The notes under the pieces are model-generated. The model was not told the origin of the DNA and searched no databases. It worked only from the letters and a program-made list of their open reading frames with translations. A stretch of DNA of 6,112 nt from Rhodothermia bacterium (GTDB lineage Bacteria; Bacteroidota; Rhodothermia; Rhodothermales; JABDKH01): contig JAHHLP010000045.1 in the NCBI GenBank assembly GCA_018679295.1, positions 1 to 6,112 of the forward strand, read 5' to 3'. How positions within the stretch are numbered: position 1 is the first letter of the stretch; each line of letters opens with the position of its first letter. Below, one piece after another: positions 1 to 6,112 of the stretch. Position numbers and translations under genes: made by a program.

Positions 1-150
1 GCCCAACATCATTCCCGGGTAGAGGAAGCAACGAAGGTATCGGCTGCCGCGCGTCAGACTTAAGGGCTTTTCCTGGGGATCGCGAAAAGGCGGACTTCAC
101 AAAGACGGACGATGTGCAACGTGCCACATCGGCGACCGGCCCCCGACCCC
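1..150. other. Intergenic region downstream of the receiver/ATP-grasp gene
   Basis: No convincing gene is seen here. The minus strand has two adjacent ATG codons at 12-7 (ATGATGTTGGGC running to the edge). This could be the start of a next minus-strand gene, with a weak GGGA just before it, but only about four codons are visible, so no gene is called. A second weak inverted repeat, CTTTTC/GAAAAG at 67-72 and 84-89 with an 11-nt loop, is also present and has no obvious role. Confidence 0.5.
110..131 (-). terminator. Possible weak hairpin terminator
   Basis: The arms CGATGTG and CACATCG form a 7-bp stem with an 8-nt loop, about 20 nt after the stop codon of the receiver/ATP-grasp gene. On the minus strand the hairpin is followed by GTCCGTCTTTGTG, which has only a short T run and not a proper T tract. 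The position suits a terminator but the missing T tract makes the call weak. Confidence 0.25.
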
Positions 151-3099
151 TCACTGTTGACCGGGCTTCAGGATTAGTCCCTGCTTCTCGACGCCGTTCA
201 TTCTTACAGCAACGGGGTCATCAAAGCGGAGGTGGCGGACGAATTCGCCCGAGGCCAGGTCATCCTGACCCTGCAGCCAGTCCCAGTCAACAAAGTCCGT
301 CTCGCTGCCGGGATCGATCGTGAAGTAGCCCACCTGGAACGAAACGAGGTTCTGGAAGAAATGCGTACCCTGTGAAGGAGGGACAACGAGGTCGCGAAAA
401 CCGGCCTCTACAATGACCCGGGCGCCGGAGATCTCATTCCACTTGACCGGAATGCCCAGCCATGGATCAGTTGACCCAAGGCGGCCCACGCCGATCAACA
501 GGTATTTGCGACCCTCGCGAACTAGTCTGGAGTTTAGCCGGGCGATCTCGGTCGCCGCCTTGCGGCTGCCGGCGCGATCGAACAACTCCGGGTCTACCAC
601 AAGTACGTCACATACGTCCTCGATCCGACCGCTCCCCAGAACGGTCGAACTGTTACACAACACCGTACTGGAGTCTGAGACTGTGATGTCTACATCGACC
701 GACTCGCCCTGTACAACCAGAGGACGCATCTGCAGGAACGCGAACTCGTGCGGTTCGTCGGGTTTTCCATCCATGTCGACGGCGAACTCGATCTCGACCG
801 GATGCGCCATCCCTTTCTCGGCGATGGCGAGCAGATCGCGTGTTATTTCGGCGAGCGGAAACACGTCGTGTTTGAGGATCGGTGCGAAGGTGACCACGGG
901 TATGCCCGGCCGCGACGTTCCGTCAGCGATTGTGTGGTCGGCAATGTCGTAGGAGGATGCGGTCCGCGCGAGCGTTCCGTCTTTTCCGGCCGCCTCGATA
1001 TCCAGTCGTTCCTCCTTCATCTCGTTACCGTCTACAGGCAACGCCCAGAAGCGGCGCTGGCTGCTGTCAAGGATGTCCCGAATAGAGGTGAAAGGCATCG
1101 GATGACGCGGATATCGGGGGCAAAATCGTACACCGCTTCCGTCGTCGACCACGCTCTTTCCCATTCCCAGGGCAACCGACACGATTCCATCCTCGGGCAG
1201 CATCGGCCCGGTCGGATAGAAATTGTAGGAACGCGCGACGCCCGCGAAACTGGGGTAGTAGTAGTCGCCATGTCGAGCCCCGACTATTCTCTGTATGACG
1301 ACCGCCATTTTCTCTTCCTCAAGACGATAGGGGGTTGCCTCGAGGTAGGCTCGCGCGTCGACGGAGAACGTAGAGGCGTACACCTTCTTGATGGCTCTCA
1401 GCAGCAGCCGCAAGCGCTTGTGCGGTTTCGCGAGAGTGTCGCCGAGCATGAAGGTTTCGTAGACGCCGCTGAACGGCTGATACTGGGAATCCTCAAGGAT
1501 CGAAGATGATCGCACGGCCACCGGATAGCGCGCGTGTTCGAGAAATGTCCGAAGGTCTCTTTTCACGTCGTCGGGAAACCTGGCGGCCATGAATTTCCGG
1601 ACGAGCGTTCGGTCGTCGGCCGTATTCATAGCGAAGTCCCGCAGGTCATTGTCCTTCAGGAACCGGTCGAATACGTCCGTACCGAGTACCACTGCGGATG
1701 GGACCGCTATGCGAACTCCCGGGTACTTCTCCTCGTCCCAATAGAGGCTAAGCATGTGCCTCGCGTACGCAAGGCCCCTGGCCTTCCCGCCGAGCGATCC
1801 GCCGCCAATGCGCGAGAAACTGTCGACCGCATCGAAGTTGTCTGCGTCAAAGTCGGCGATAATTCCCCGGTGGCGATCTCTTCGATACGCTGCGATCGAC
1901 TCGACGAGGTTGTCCCGAAGGTCCTCGACGGTTGCGAAGTCGGATACCTTTCGTGGCCGGAGGCGGTGAGCCAGCTCGAACTCGGTACGCGCCTTGAGCC
2001 ACTTCGAGAAGTGGTTTCGTTCCCCGTGGTAAGCGACCGATGAGGCTGGGACGGTTCTGAGAAGCTTCTCGAGCGACCTCAGGTCCCGTGCCCGACCCAT
2101 CTCAACACCCTCGGGCGTCCGAAAGATGAAGTCGCCGAAGCCGAAGTTCTCAAGCATGAATCGCCGAAGATCCGTCAGAAGCGTCGGCGACCCTTTGACG
2201 AGAAAGTCCGCACCCACGGTGCGCGCAAGCCTGTCGTTTTCAGTGCGGCTCGACTGAAGGAGGATGGGAACGTCCGGCCACTCCTTCTTCACCTGACGGG
2301 CAAGCTCAAGGCCCGCCGTCTTGCTGACCTCGCCGCTTCGGGGAAATTCGACGTCTGAGATAATGCCGAGTATGTTCTCAGAGTATTGCCTGAAGTACCC
2401 CCACGCCTCTTCGAAACTCGTGGCCAGCAGGATCTTCGGACGCGCCCGCATTCGGAGGATCTTATGCGAGAGATTGACGCCTTCGGATATTAGCCGCTGC
2501 GACTGGTCGACGACCTCCGTGTAGATGATGGGCAGGAACGACGAGTAGTACTTGATGCTGTCCTCGACGACCAGGACGACCTGCACACCGCCGAGGTCGC
2601 AGTCGACGTCCGCGTTCCAGGTGTCCTCGATCGACTTGACGATCGCAACCAGGATCCGGACGTCGCCCTGCCAGAGGAAAATCCGGTCGATGCTGGAGGT
2701 GTCGTTGCGCGCGAGGAAGTTGGCCAGCTCCCGGTTGTTGAAGGCCAGCAAAACCACCGGGATGTTGGGGCGCGACTCCTTGACCTCGCGGGCAAGCTCT
2801 GCCGCGTTCATGTCCCCGACGTTTGCCGTCGTAATAATCAGATTGAACCGCGGTTCGGAGCGCGCCAGGGCGAGTGCGCTGGCGCCGTTCGAAAGCCGTG
2901 CAATCCCCGGCGATTGATACAGGTTGAGTTCCAGGAACTGGCTGACGAGCAGTTCGCTGAGCTGACCGTCTTCCGAAAGTATGAACGACTCGTAGGGGCT
3001 TGATACCAGCAGGATATCCATGACCCGATGCGACATCAGGTCCTGAAACCCCTGAAGGCTCTCTGATATGAATCCTGTGGAGGCGCGTGGTGCGCTCAC
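151..3099 (-). CDS. Double receiver / PEP-pyruvate-binding (PPDK N-terminal) ATP-grasp protein, substrate unknown
   Basis: Probably a cytoplasmic, signal-controlled ATP-dependent phosphotransferase; the substrate is unknown. Residues are counted from the GTG at 3099 (982 aa). Residues 27-162 form a degenerate receiver fold with Thr91 at the usual Asp position. Residues 172-317 form a second receiver with Glu179-Asp180, Asp249, Ser283 and Lys302, a full phosphorylation site. A linker follows (LRSLEKLLRTVP, NHFSKWLKARTEF), then a PPDK N-terminal ATP-grasp domain at about 430-797. That domain has GGSLGGKARG with Lys439, AVRSSS with Arg530, ALGMGKSVVDDG, Glu769/Glu771, and FLQMRP with Gln790 and Arg792, the positions that bind ATP in PPDK. 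The C-terminal 185 residues carry DPWLGIPVKW and PSQGTHFFQNL. Neither the phosphohistidine domain nor the PEP/pyruvate TIM barrel is present, so calling it phosphoenolpyruvate synthase would be misleading. No signal peptide or membrane segment is seen. An upstream GTG at 3108 (985 aa) is the alternative start. It follows gdhA on the same strand by about 210 nt. Confidence 0.9.
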   Translation of the reverse strand: MSAPRASTGFISESLQGFQDLMSHRVMDILLVSSPYESFILSEDGQLSELLVSQFLELNLYQSPGIARLSNGASALALARSEPRFNLIITTANVGDMNAAELAREVKESRPNIPVVLLAFNNRELANFLARNDTSSIDRIFLWQGDVRILVAIVKSIEDTWNADVDCDLGGVQVVLVVEDSIKYYSSFLPIIYTEVVDQSQRLISEGVNLSHKILRMRARPKILLATSFEEAWGYFRQYSENILGIISDVEFPRSGEVSKTAGLELARQVKKEWPDVPILLQSSRTENDRLARTVGADFLVKGSPTLLTDLRRFMLENFGFGDFIFRTPEGVEMGRARDLRSLEKLLRTVPASSVAYHGERNHFSKWLKARTEFELAHRLRPRKVSDFATVEDLRDNLVESIAAYRRDRHRGIIADFDADNFDAVDSFSRIGGGSLGGKARGLAYARHMLSLYWDEEKYPGVRIAVPSAVVLGTDVFDRFLKDNDLRDFAMNTADDRTLVRKFMAARFPDDVKRDLRTFLEHARYPVAVRSSSILEDSQYQPFSGVYETFMLGDTLAKPHKRLRLLLRAIKKVYASTFSVDARAYLEATPYRLEEEKMAVVIQRIVGARHGDYYYPSFAGVARSYNFYPTGPMLPEDGIVSVALGMGKSVVDDGSGVRFCPRYPRHPMPFTSIRDILDSSQRRFWALPVDGNEMKEERLDIEAAGKDGTLARTASSYDIADHTIADGTSRPGIPVVTFAPILKHDVFPLAEITRDLLAIAEKGMAHPVEIEFAVDMDGKPDEPHEFAFLQMRPLVVQGESVDVDITVSDSSTVLCNSSTVLGSGRIEDVCDVLVVDPELFDRAGSRKAATEIARLNSRLVREGRKYLLIGVGRLGSTDPWLGIPVKWNEISGARVIVEAGFRDLVVPPSQGTHFFQNLVSFQVGYFTIDPGSETDFVDWDWLQGQDDLASGEFVRHLRFDDPVAVRMNGVEKQGLILKPGQQ

Positions 3100-3104
3100 A
3101 ACTG

Positions 3105-3110
3105 CCACCT
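3105..3110 (-). promoter_or_regulatory. Ribosome binding site deciding the start of the receiver/ATP-grasp gene
   Basis: AGGTGG lies 5 nt upstream of the GTG at 3099-3097. The in-frame GTG at 3108-3106 lies inside this motif and has only GAAAG directly against it, with no spacer. The 3099 start is therefore preferred. The difference is three residues and affects no domain. Confidence 0.5.
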
Positions 3111-3138
3111 TTCAGAGTTGGGCGGAATCGCTGCTCAT

Positions 3139-3146
3139 CAAAGATA
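3139..3146 (-). promoter_or_regulatory. Possible -7 element TATCTTTG (Bacteroidota-type)
   Basis: The minus strand reads TATCTTTG, a full match to the TAnnTTTG -7 element described for Bacteroidota promoters, about 40 nt upstream of the GTG start. No TTG -33 element is found at the expected 17-23 nt further upstream, and no good sigma-70 -35 box is present either. An eight-base match with two free positions can arise by chance, so this is only a candidate. Confidence 0.2.
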
Positions 3147-3309
3147 CACTCTCGTACCGCCCGGCGTCGCCGGTCCGGCACGTTTGCAATCTCATTCCGA
3201 TTGACTCCGGGGGCGCAGCCGGCCCGCACGTAGCTATCGTTTCGCGAGGGGGTGGCCGCGACTGGTCTCTGGAAGTACCACGTCGCGCCGCAACTCGACG
3301 ACCAGGCGC

Positions 3310-4671
3310 CTAGACGATGCCTTGATCCACCATCGCATCCGCGACCTTCAGAAAGCCGGCGATGTTGGCTCCGTTGACGTAGTTGCCGGGCGTGTCGAAG
3401 CGCTCCGCCGCCTCAACGCAGGACTTGTGAATCCCTCGCATAATGATTCGCAGCCTCTTGTCGACCTCATCGCGCGTCCAATTGTAGCGCATGCTGTTCT
3501 GGGCCATCTCGAGGCCGGAAACGGCAACGCCGCCCGCGTTCGCCGCCTTGCCCGGACCGAACAATATCCCCGCGTTCACAAACCGGTCGATTCCTTCCGG
3601 AGTCGTAGGCATGTTGGCCCCTTCGGCCACCACGTGAACTCCGTTTTCTAGAAGATTGTCGGCGTCGACCCCATTGATCTCATTCTGCGTGGCCGATGGG
3701 AAGGCGCAGTCGGCAGGCGTATTCCAGAGCGGGTTGTGATCGGCGCCGGCGTCAAGATCTGAGTATGTGGCGTTCGAGTATTTGTCCGCATATTCGCGAA
3801 TCCGGCCTCGGCGCACGTTCTTGAGATCCATCACGAAATCGAGCTTGTCGCGGTCGATTCCATCTTCGTCGATGACGTAGCCGTTTGAGTCCGAAAGAGA
3901 AATCGGGACGGCCCCGAGGTCGAGGAGCTTTTCGACGGTATACTGGGCAACGTTTCCACTGCCCGATACGAGGCACCGCTTGCCTTCGAGCGTTTCGCCG
4001 CGCGTTTGCAGCATCTCGGCGGCGAAGTAGACGGCGCCATACCCGGTCGCCTCCGGTCGAATCAGAGATCCGCCCCAACTCAGCCCCTTCCCCGTCAGCA
4101 CGCCCGTGAATTCGTTCGCGTACTTCTTGTAGGCTCCGAACAGGTAGCCTATTTCCCGCCCACCTACTCCGATGTCTCCGGCCGGGACGTCGGTGTTTGC
4201 CCCAATGTGGCGGTACAGCTCACCCATAAAGGCCTGGCAGAACCGCATCACCTCGTTGTCCGATTTCCCTTTTGGATCGAAGTCCGACCCGCCCTTGCCG
4301 CCGCCCATCGGCAGCGTGGTCAGCGCGTTCTTGAAGACCTGCTCGAAGGCGAGGAATTTCAGGATCGACAGGGTGACCGATGGATGGAATCGCAACCCAC
4401 CCTTGTAAGGCCCGATCGCGCTGTTCATCTCAATTCGGTAACCGCGATTGACCTGCACATTGTTTTGGTCGTCCACCCAGGGCACGCGAAACATGATGAC
4501 GCGCTCGGGCTCGATGATCCGCTCGAGAATCTTGGCCGACCCGTACTCCGGATGCCGCTCCAACACGGGATCAAGAGACTCGACCACCTCGTGCACAGCC
4601 TGCTGAAACTCGGATTCTCCTCCGTTCTTGGCAGCGACTTCCTTTAGCAAATCATCGACATAGTTGCTCAT
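3310..4671 (-). CDS. gdhA: Glutamate dehydrogenase, NADP-type, hexameric small-subunit class
   Basis: Catalyses reversible reductive amination of 2-oxoglutarate with ammonium to L-glutamate, normally in the biosynthetic direction with NADPH, in the cytoplasm. The 453-aa length is close to the roughly 450 aa usual for this class. The N-terminal substrate domain contains GPYKGGLRFHP (Lys90), FKNALTTLPMGGGKGG (Lys114 and catalytic Lys126), PAGDIGVGGREIGYLFG (Asp166) and SLIRPEATGYG (Arg205). The dinucleotide domain has the Rossmann loop GSGNVA at 237-242, and the second strand ends in SDS (260-262), as in the E. coli NADP enzyme, which favours NADP(H) over NAD. AVSGLEMAQNS near 383-393 completes the substrate pocket. 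All expected catalytic residues are present and there is no frameshift. The ATG is supported by GGAGG six nt upstream. The cofactor assignment is inference from the motif; the family assignment is secure. Confidence 0.97.
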   Translation of the reverse strand: MSNYVDDLLKEVAAKNGGESEFQQAVHEVVESLDPVLERHPEYGSAKILERIIEPERVIMFRVPWVDDQNNVQVNRGYRIEMNSAIGPYKGGLRFHPSVTLSILKFLAFEQVFKNALTTLPMGGGKGGSDFDPKGKSDNEVMRFCQAFMGELYRHIGANTDVPAGDIGVGGREIGYLFGAYKKYANEFTGVLTGKGLSWGGSLIRPEATGYGAVYFAAEMLQTRGETLEGKRCLVSGSGNVAQYTVEKLLDLGAVPISLSDSNGYVIDEDGIDRDKLDFVMDLKNVRRGRIREYADKYSNATYSDLDAGADHNPLWNTPADCAFPSATQNEINGVDADNLLENGVHVVAEGANMPTTPEGIDRFVNAGILFGPGKAANAGGVAVSGLEMAQNSMRYNWTRDEVDKRLRIIMRGIHKSCVEAAERFDTPGNYVNGANIAGFLKVADAMVDQGIV

Positions 4672-4677
4672 TTCTAC

Positions 4678-4682
4678 CCTCC
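4678..4682 (-). promoter_or_regulatory. Strong Shine-Dalgarno site of gdhA
   Basis: GGAGG lies 6 nt before the ATG at 4671-4669, fixing the gdhA start. Its first two G residues also fall in a short inverted repeat (4681-4692), so the site could be partly hidden by a small hairpin. Confidence 0.7.
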
Positions 4683-4692
4683 GCGCTAGCGG
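4681..4692 (-). repeat. Short inverted repeat touching the gdhA ribosome binding site
   Basis: The minus strand reads CCGCTAGCGCGG, with 4-bp arms CCGC and GCGG around TAGC; the core CGCTAGCG is a perfect palindrome. An 8-bp palindrome, GACCGGTC, lies just upstream at 4698-4705. Either could be a regulator site or chance; no named regulator motif is recognised. Confidence 0.3.
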
Positions 4693-4710
4693 CTTGTGAC
4701 CGGTCGAATC

Positions 4711-4719
4711 ATCCTAACA
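4711..4719 (-). promoter_or_regulatory. Possible extended -10 promoter element for gdhA
   Basis: The minus strand reads TGTTAGGAT, a TGn extension followed by TAGGAT (four of six matches to TATAAT), about 40 nt before the gdhA ATG. The -35 position at 17-nt spacing reads GCATCT, a poor match. Transcription would start about 33 nt before the ATG. The call rests on position and one weak element. Confidence 0.2.
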
Positions 4720-4887
4720 CTTCGCGATCCTGAAGATGCGAAAACGTACAGTGGGAGTCATGTCAGGGCGGTGGGGAGTTCCCCGACACGAACTGCGAGG
4801 GCAATTCTCCATCCGATGACGTGATGCGCCTGTCTGAAGATTGCTGTCCTGTCGCGAGACGGTTGCCCCTTTCCCCGGCTAGAGCGG

Positions 4888-6112
4888 CTACCAGGTGTAA
4901 TGCGCGGTGTAGGTGATCACCTTCTCCTCCCCGGGCGGCACCTCCACGCGAAACTCAATCGTTCGCGAGTCGGTCTTGTCGAAGGCCATCGTCGCGTTGC
5001 GAATCTCCCAGTTTACCCACCGATAAAGATGCTCGACGACGACGATCTCGACCGGCTCTTCCTTGTGGTTACGTAGCTTGATGCGGAACGATTCGTCGAG
5101 CCAGTCACTGCTGTTGTCGATCCGATAGTCCGTCTGCTCGCGCTCGCCTACAAGATCGAACGCGTTACCGGTGTAGACGCGCACGGTTTCGTCCTTCGGC
5201 GTATGGTCGATCATGTTCTCGCCGACGAACTCGAGATCTCCACCGTCCTGCCTATAGAACCGCACCCGGCCGCGGGGCAGCGGAACCCCGAGGTTGTTGT
5301 CTTCCGCATTCTCAAACTCCCGCATCACCCAGACCTTGGGATTCGACACAGTCCCATAGCCGCGGTCCTGACGGATGGACTCGATGTTCCAGCCGCGGTA
5401 TCGGTTCGGATCGATAAACGCGCCGTCGTACACGTATATACGCTCGGCTTTGACCCCATCCGCGCGCATGAACTCGATCTGCTTGGTTTCCCGATCACGC
5501 AGGGTCGTTGGCCGTGCGATGCTGTAGAGATGGTATTCGTCGAAGCTCTTCTCGGAAACGGGAGCGACCATGGACCGCGCGGCAACCTCGTCTGCCGCGA
5601 ACTGTGCCGCGCCATAGACGGCCGGTTGCAGTTTGCTCACGTCTCCCGCCATGAGCTTCAGCCGCGTGTTCTCATATGTTCGCCCGGAGTTGTTGTCGAT
5701 GGTAACCCATCCCGTGATCTCGATTTCGTCGCCGTTTTCGGGTGCCACCAGGTTGTAGTCGGCCTCCCATCGCATTCCGCCCGTCAGATAGGTCAGTTCG
5801 GCGGCGGTCGTTCCGGGGCGATCGGTTTCGATGAGCCAATGCAGAGTGGGCTTGAGGATGGAGTCGTCGGTGAGCGTCGGAAATACGGGTTGGCCAGGCA
5901 GCGAGAATCGTAGCTGGCCGCCCACCTCGATGATTGGCTGGCCGGCGCCGTATCCCTGCATCGCCATCTGGCGCTGGTAGTACGCCTGTCCGTAGCGCTG
6001 CCACGCCTCCTGGTGGGGAACGTAGCCGGAGCGAACGATCGTGCCGCGTACCGTCTGCTGCTCCCCGTCGTTGCGATGCATTAGAAAGTCAATCGTTTCT
6101 CCCTCGAACAGC
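4888..6112 (-). CDS. DUF4139 domain-containing protein, 5' end outside the window
   Basis: The function of this family is unknown. About 407 residues are visible. The frame stays open through the right edge (residues LFEGETIDFL precede the Met at 6081), so that Met is internal and the true start, with any signal peptide, is missing. Counting from that Met, family features are LTYLTGGMRWEADYNL at 97-111, ITGWVTIDNNSG at 122-133, LKLMAGDVSKLQ at 141-152, and a C-terminal series of beta strands ending VITYTAHYTW, the usual end of DUF4139 proteins. The visible part is rich in predicted beta strands and has no membrane helix. Members usually have an N-terminal export signal and a strand-rich N-terminal domain; neither can be checked here. 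Residues 24-48 form a Gln/Tyr-rich stretch that looks like a loop insertion. It ends about 216 nt before gdhA on the same strand, with no evident functional link. Family assignment is from memory of conserved segments. Confidence 0.85.
   Translation of the reverse strand, partial: LFEGETIDFLMHRNDGEQQTVRGTIVRSGYVPHQEAWQRYGQAYYQRQMAMQGYGAGQPIIEVGGQLRFSLPGQPVFPTLTDDSILKPTLHWLIETDRPGTTAAELTYLTGGMRWEADYNLVAPENGDEIEITGWVTIDNNSGRTYENTRLKLMAGDVSKLQPAVYGAAQFAADEVAARSMVAPVSEKSFDEYHLYSIARPTTLRDRETKQIEFMRADGVKAERIYVYDGAFIDPNRYRGWNIESIRQDRGYGTVSNPKVWVMREFENAEDNNLGVPLPRGRVRFYRQDGGDLEFVGENMIDHTPKDETVRVYTGNAFDLVGEREQTDYRIDNSSDWLDESFRIKLRNHKEEPVEIVVVEHLYRWVNWEIRNATMAFDKTDSRTIEFRVEVPPGEEKVITYTAHYTW

Larger units (their letters stand above)
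3100..3309. other. Intergenic region between gdhA and the receiver/ATP-grasp gene
   Basis: About 210 nt without a convincing gene. Open frames crossing it on either strand are arginine/proline-rich and look like shadows. Inverted repeats seen are CCGGC-GTC-GCCGG at 3161-3173, and CTGGTC/GACCAG arms at 3262-3267 and 3300-3305 just after the gdhA stop. Neither is followed by a T tract, so no intrinsic terminator can be called after gdhA and read-through into the next gene is possible. The length is also enough for a separate promoter. Confidence 0.5.
4672..4887. other. Intergenic region upstream of gdhA
   Basis: 216 nt with no gene seen on either strand. It contains the gdhA leader, a GGGG-AGTT-CCCC inverted repeat at 4773-4784, and the palindromes noted near the gdhA start. 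No T-tract hairpin follows the DUF4139 stop codon at 4888-4890, so termination between the two genes is not shown by the sequence. Confidence 0.5.

Noticed and set aside
748..1509. Plus-strand open frame of 253 codons
   Set aside because: It lies entirely antisense to the conserved ATP-grasp coding region, its product resembles no known family, and no ribosome binding site supports it. Long antisense frames are expected in GC-rich coding DNA.
151..3099. Annotation as phosphoenolpyruvate synthase (ppsA)
   Set aside because: Only the ATP-grasp domain is shared; the phosphohistidine and PEP/pyruvate domains required for that reaction are not found.
3161..3173. CCGGC-GTC-GCCGG hairpin as a gdhA terminator
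   Set aside because: It lies about 140 nt past the gdhA stop, has no T tract, and is short enough to be chance in GC-rich DNA.
2462..3229. Minus-strand open frame of 255 codons
   Set aside because: It overlaps the receiver domains in another frame, and the product is very rich in Arg, Gly and Pro, typical of a shifted frame.
4006..4647. Plus-strand open frame of 213 codons
   Set aside because: It is antisense to the highly conserved gdhA and has no recognisable domain.
4773..4784. GGGG-AGTT-CCCC hairpin as a terminator for the DUF4139 gene
   Set aside because: It has only a 4-bp core, is about 100 nt from the stop codon, and no T run follows on the minus strand.
5203..5913. Plus-strand open frame of 236 codons
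   Set aside because: It is antisense to the DUF4139 coding region; the conserved family motifs are all on the minus strand.
4888..6081. DUF4139 gene starting at the Met at 6081
   Set aside because: The frame remains open upstream to the window edge, the preceding residues (LFEGETIDFL) fit the family, and about 400 residues is short for the family, so this Met is internal.

Overview
The window carries three protein genes, all on the minus strand and so transcribed from right to left. In transcription order they are the 3' part of a DUF4139-family gene, an NADP-type glutamate dehydrogenase (gdhA), and a large multidomain protein that joins receiver-like domains to a PEP-synthase-type ATP-grasp domain. 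No RNA gene, insertion sequence, CRISPR array or tRNA is visible. Many other reading frames are open on both strands, but they overlap these genes and look like shadows of moderately GC-rich coding sequence.

The DNA is moderately GC-rich by eye, genes are closely packed, and gdhA has a clear GGAGG ribosome binding site. The receiver/PEP-pyruvate-binding architecture is, from memory, seen in Bacteroidota, Rhodothermota, Gemmatimonadota and Acidobacteriota. A free-living bacterium from one of these groups is a reasonable guess, but the window has no marker gene that settles it.

Layout: 1-150 is a non-coding tail downstream of the receiver/ATP-grasp gene, with a weak hairpin. 151-3099 is the receiver/ATP-grasp gene. 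3100-3309 is an intergenic leader. 3310-4671 is gdhA. 4672-4887 is the gdhA upstream region. 4888 to the right edge is the DUF4139 gene, whose 5' end lies outside the window.

Functionally, gdhA makes glutamate from 2-oxoglutarate and ammonium and so links carbon and nitrogen metabolism. The gene after it has what looks like a complete ATP site of the PPDK/PEP-synthase type. It lacks the phosphohistidine and TIM-barrel domains needed to make PEP, and it carries one degenerate and one apparently intact receiver domain. It is best read as a signal-controlled ATP-dependent phosphotransferase of unknown substrate, and it is the most interesting object here. A functional link to gdhA is only suggested by adjacency. 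The DUF4139 protein is probably exported and has no evident tie to the other two.
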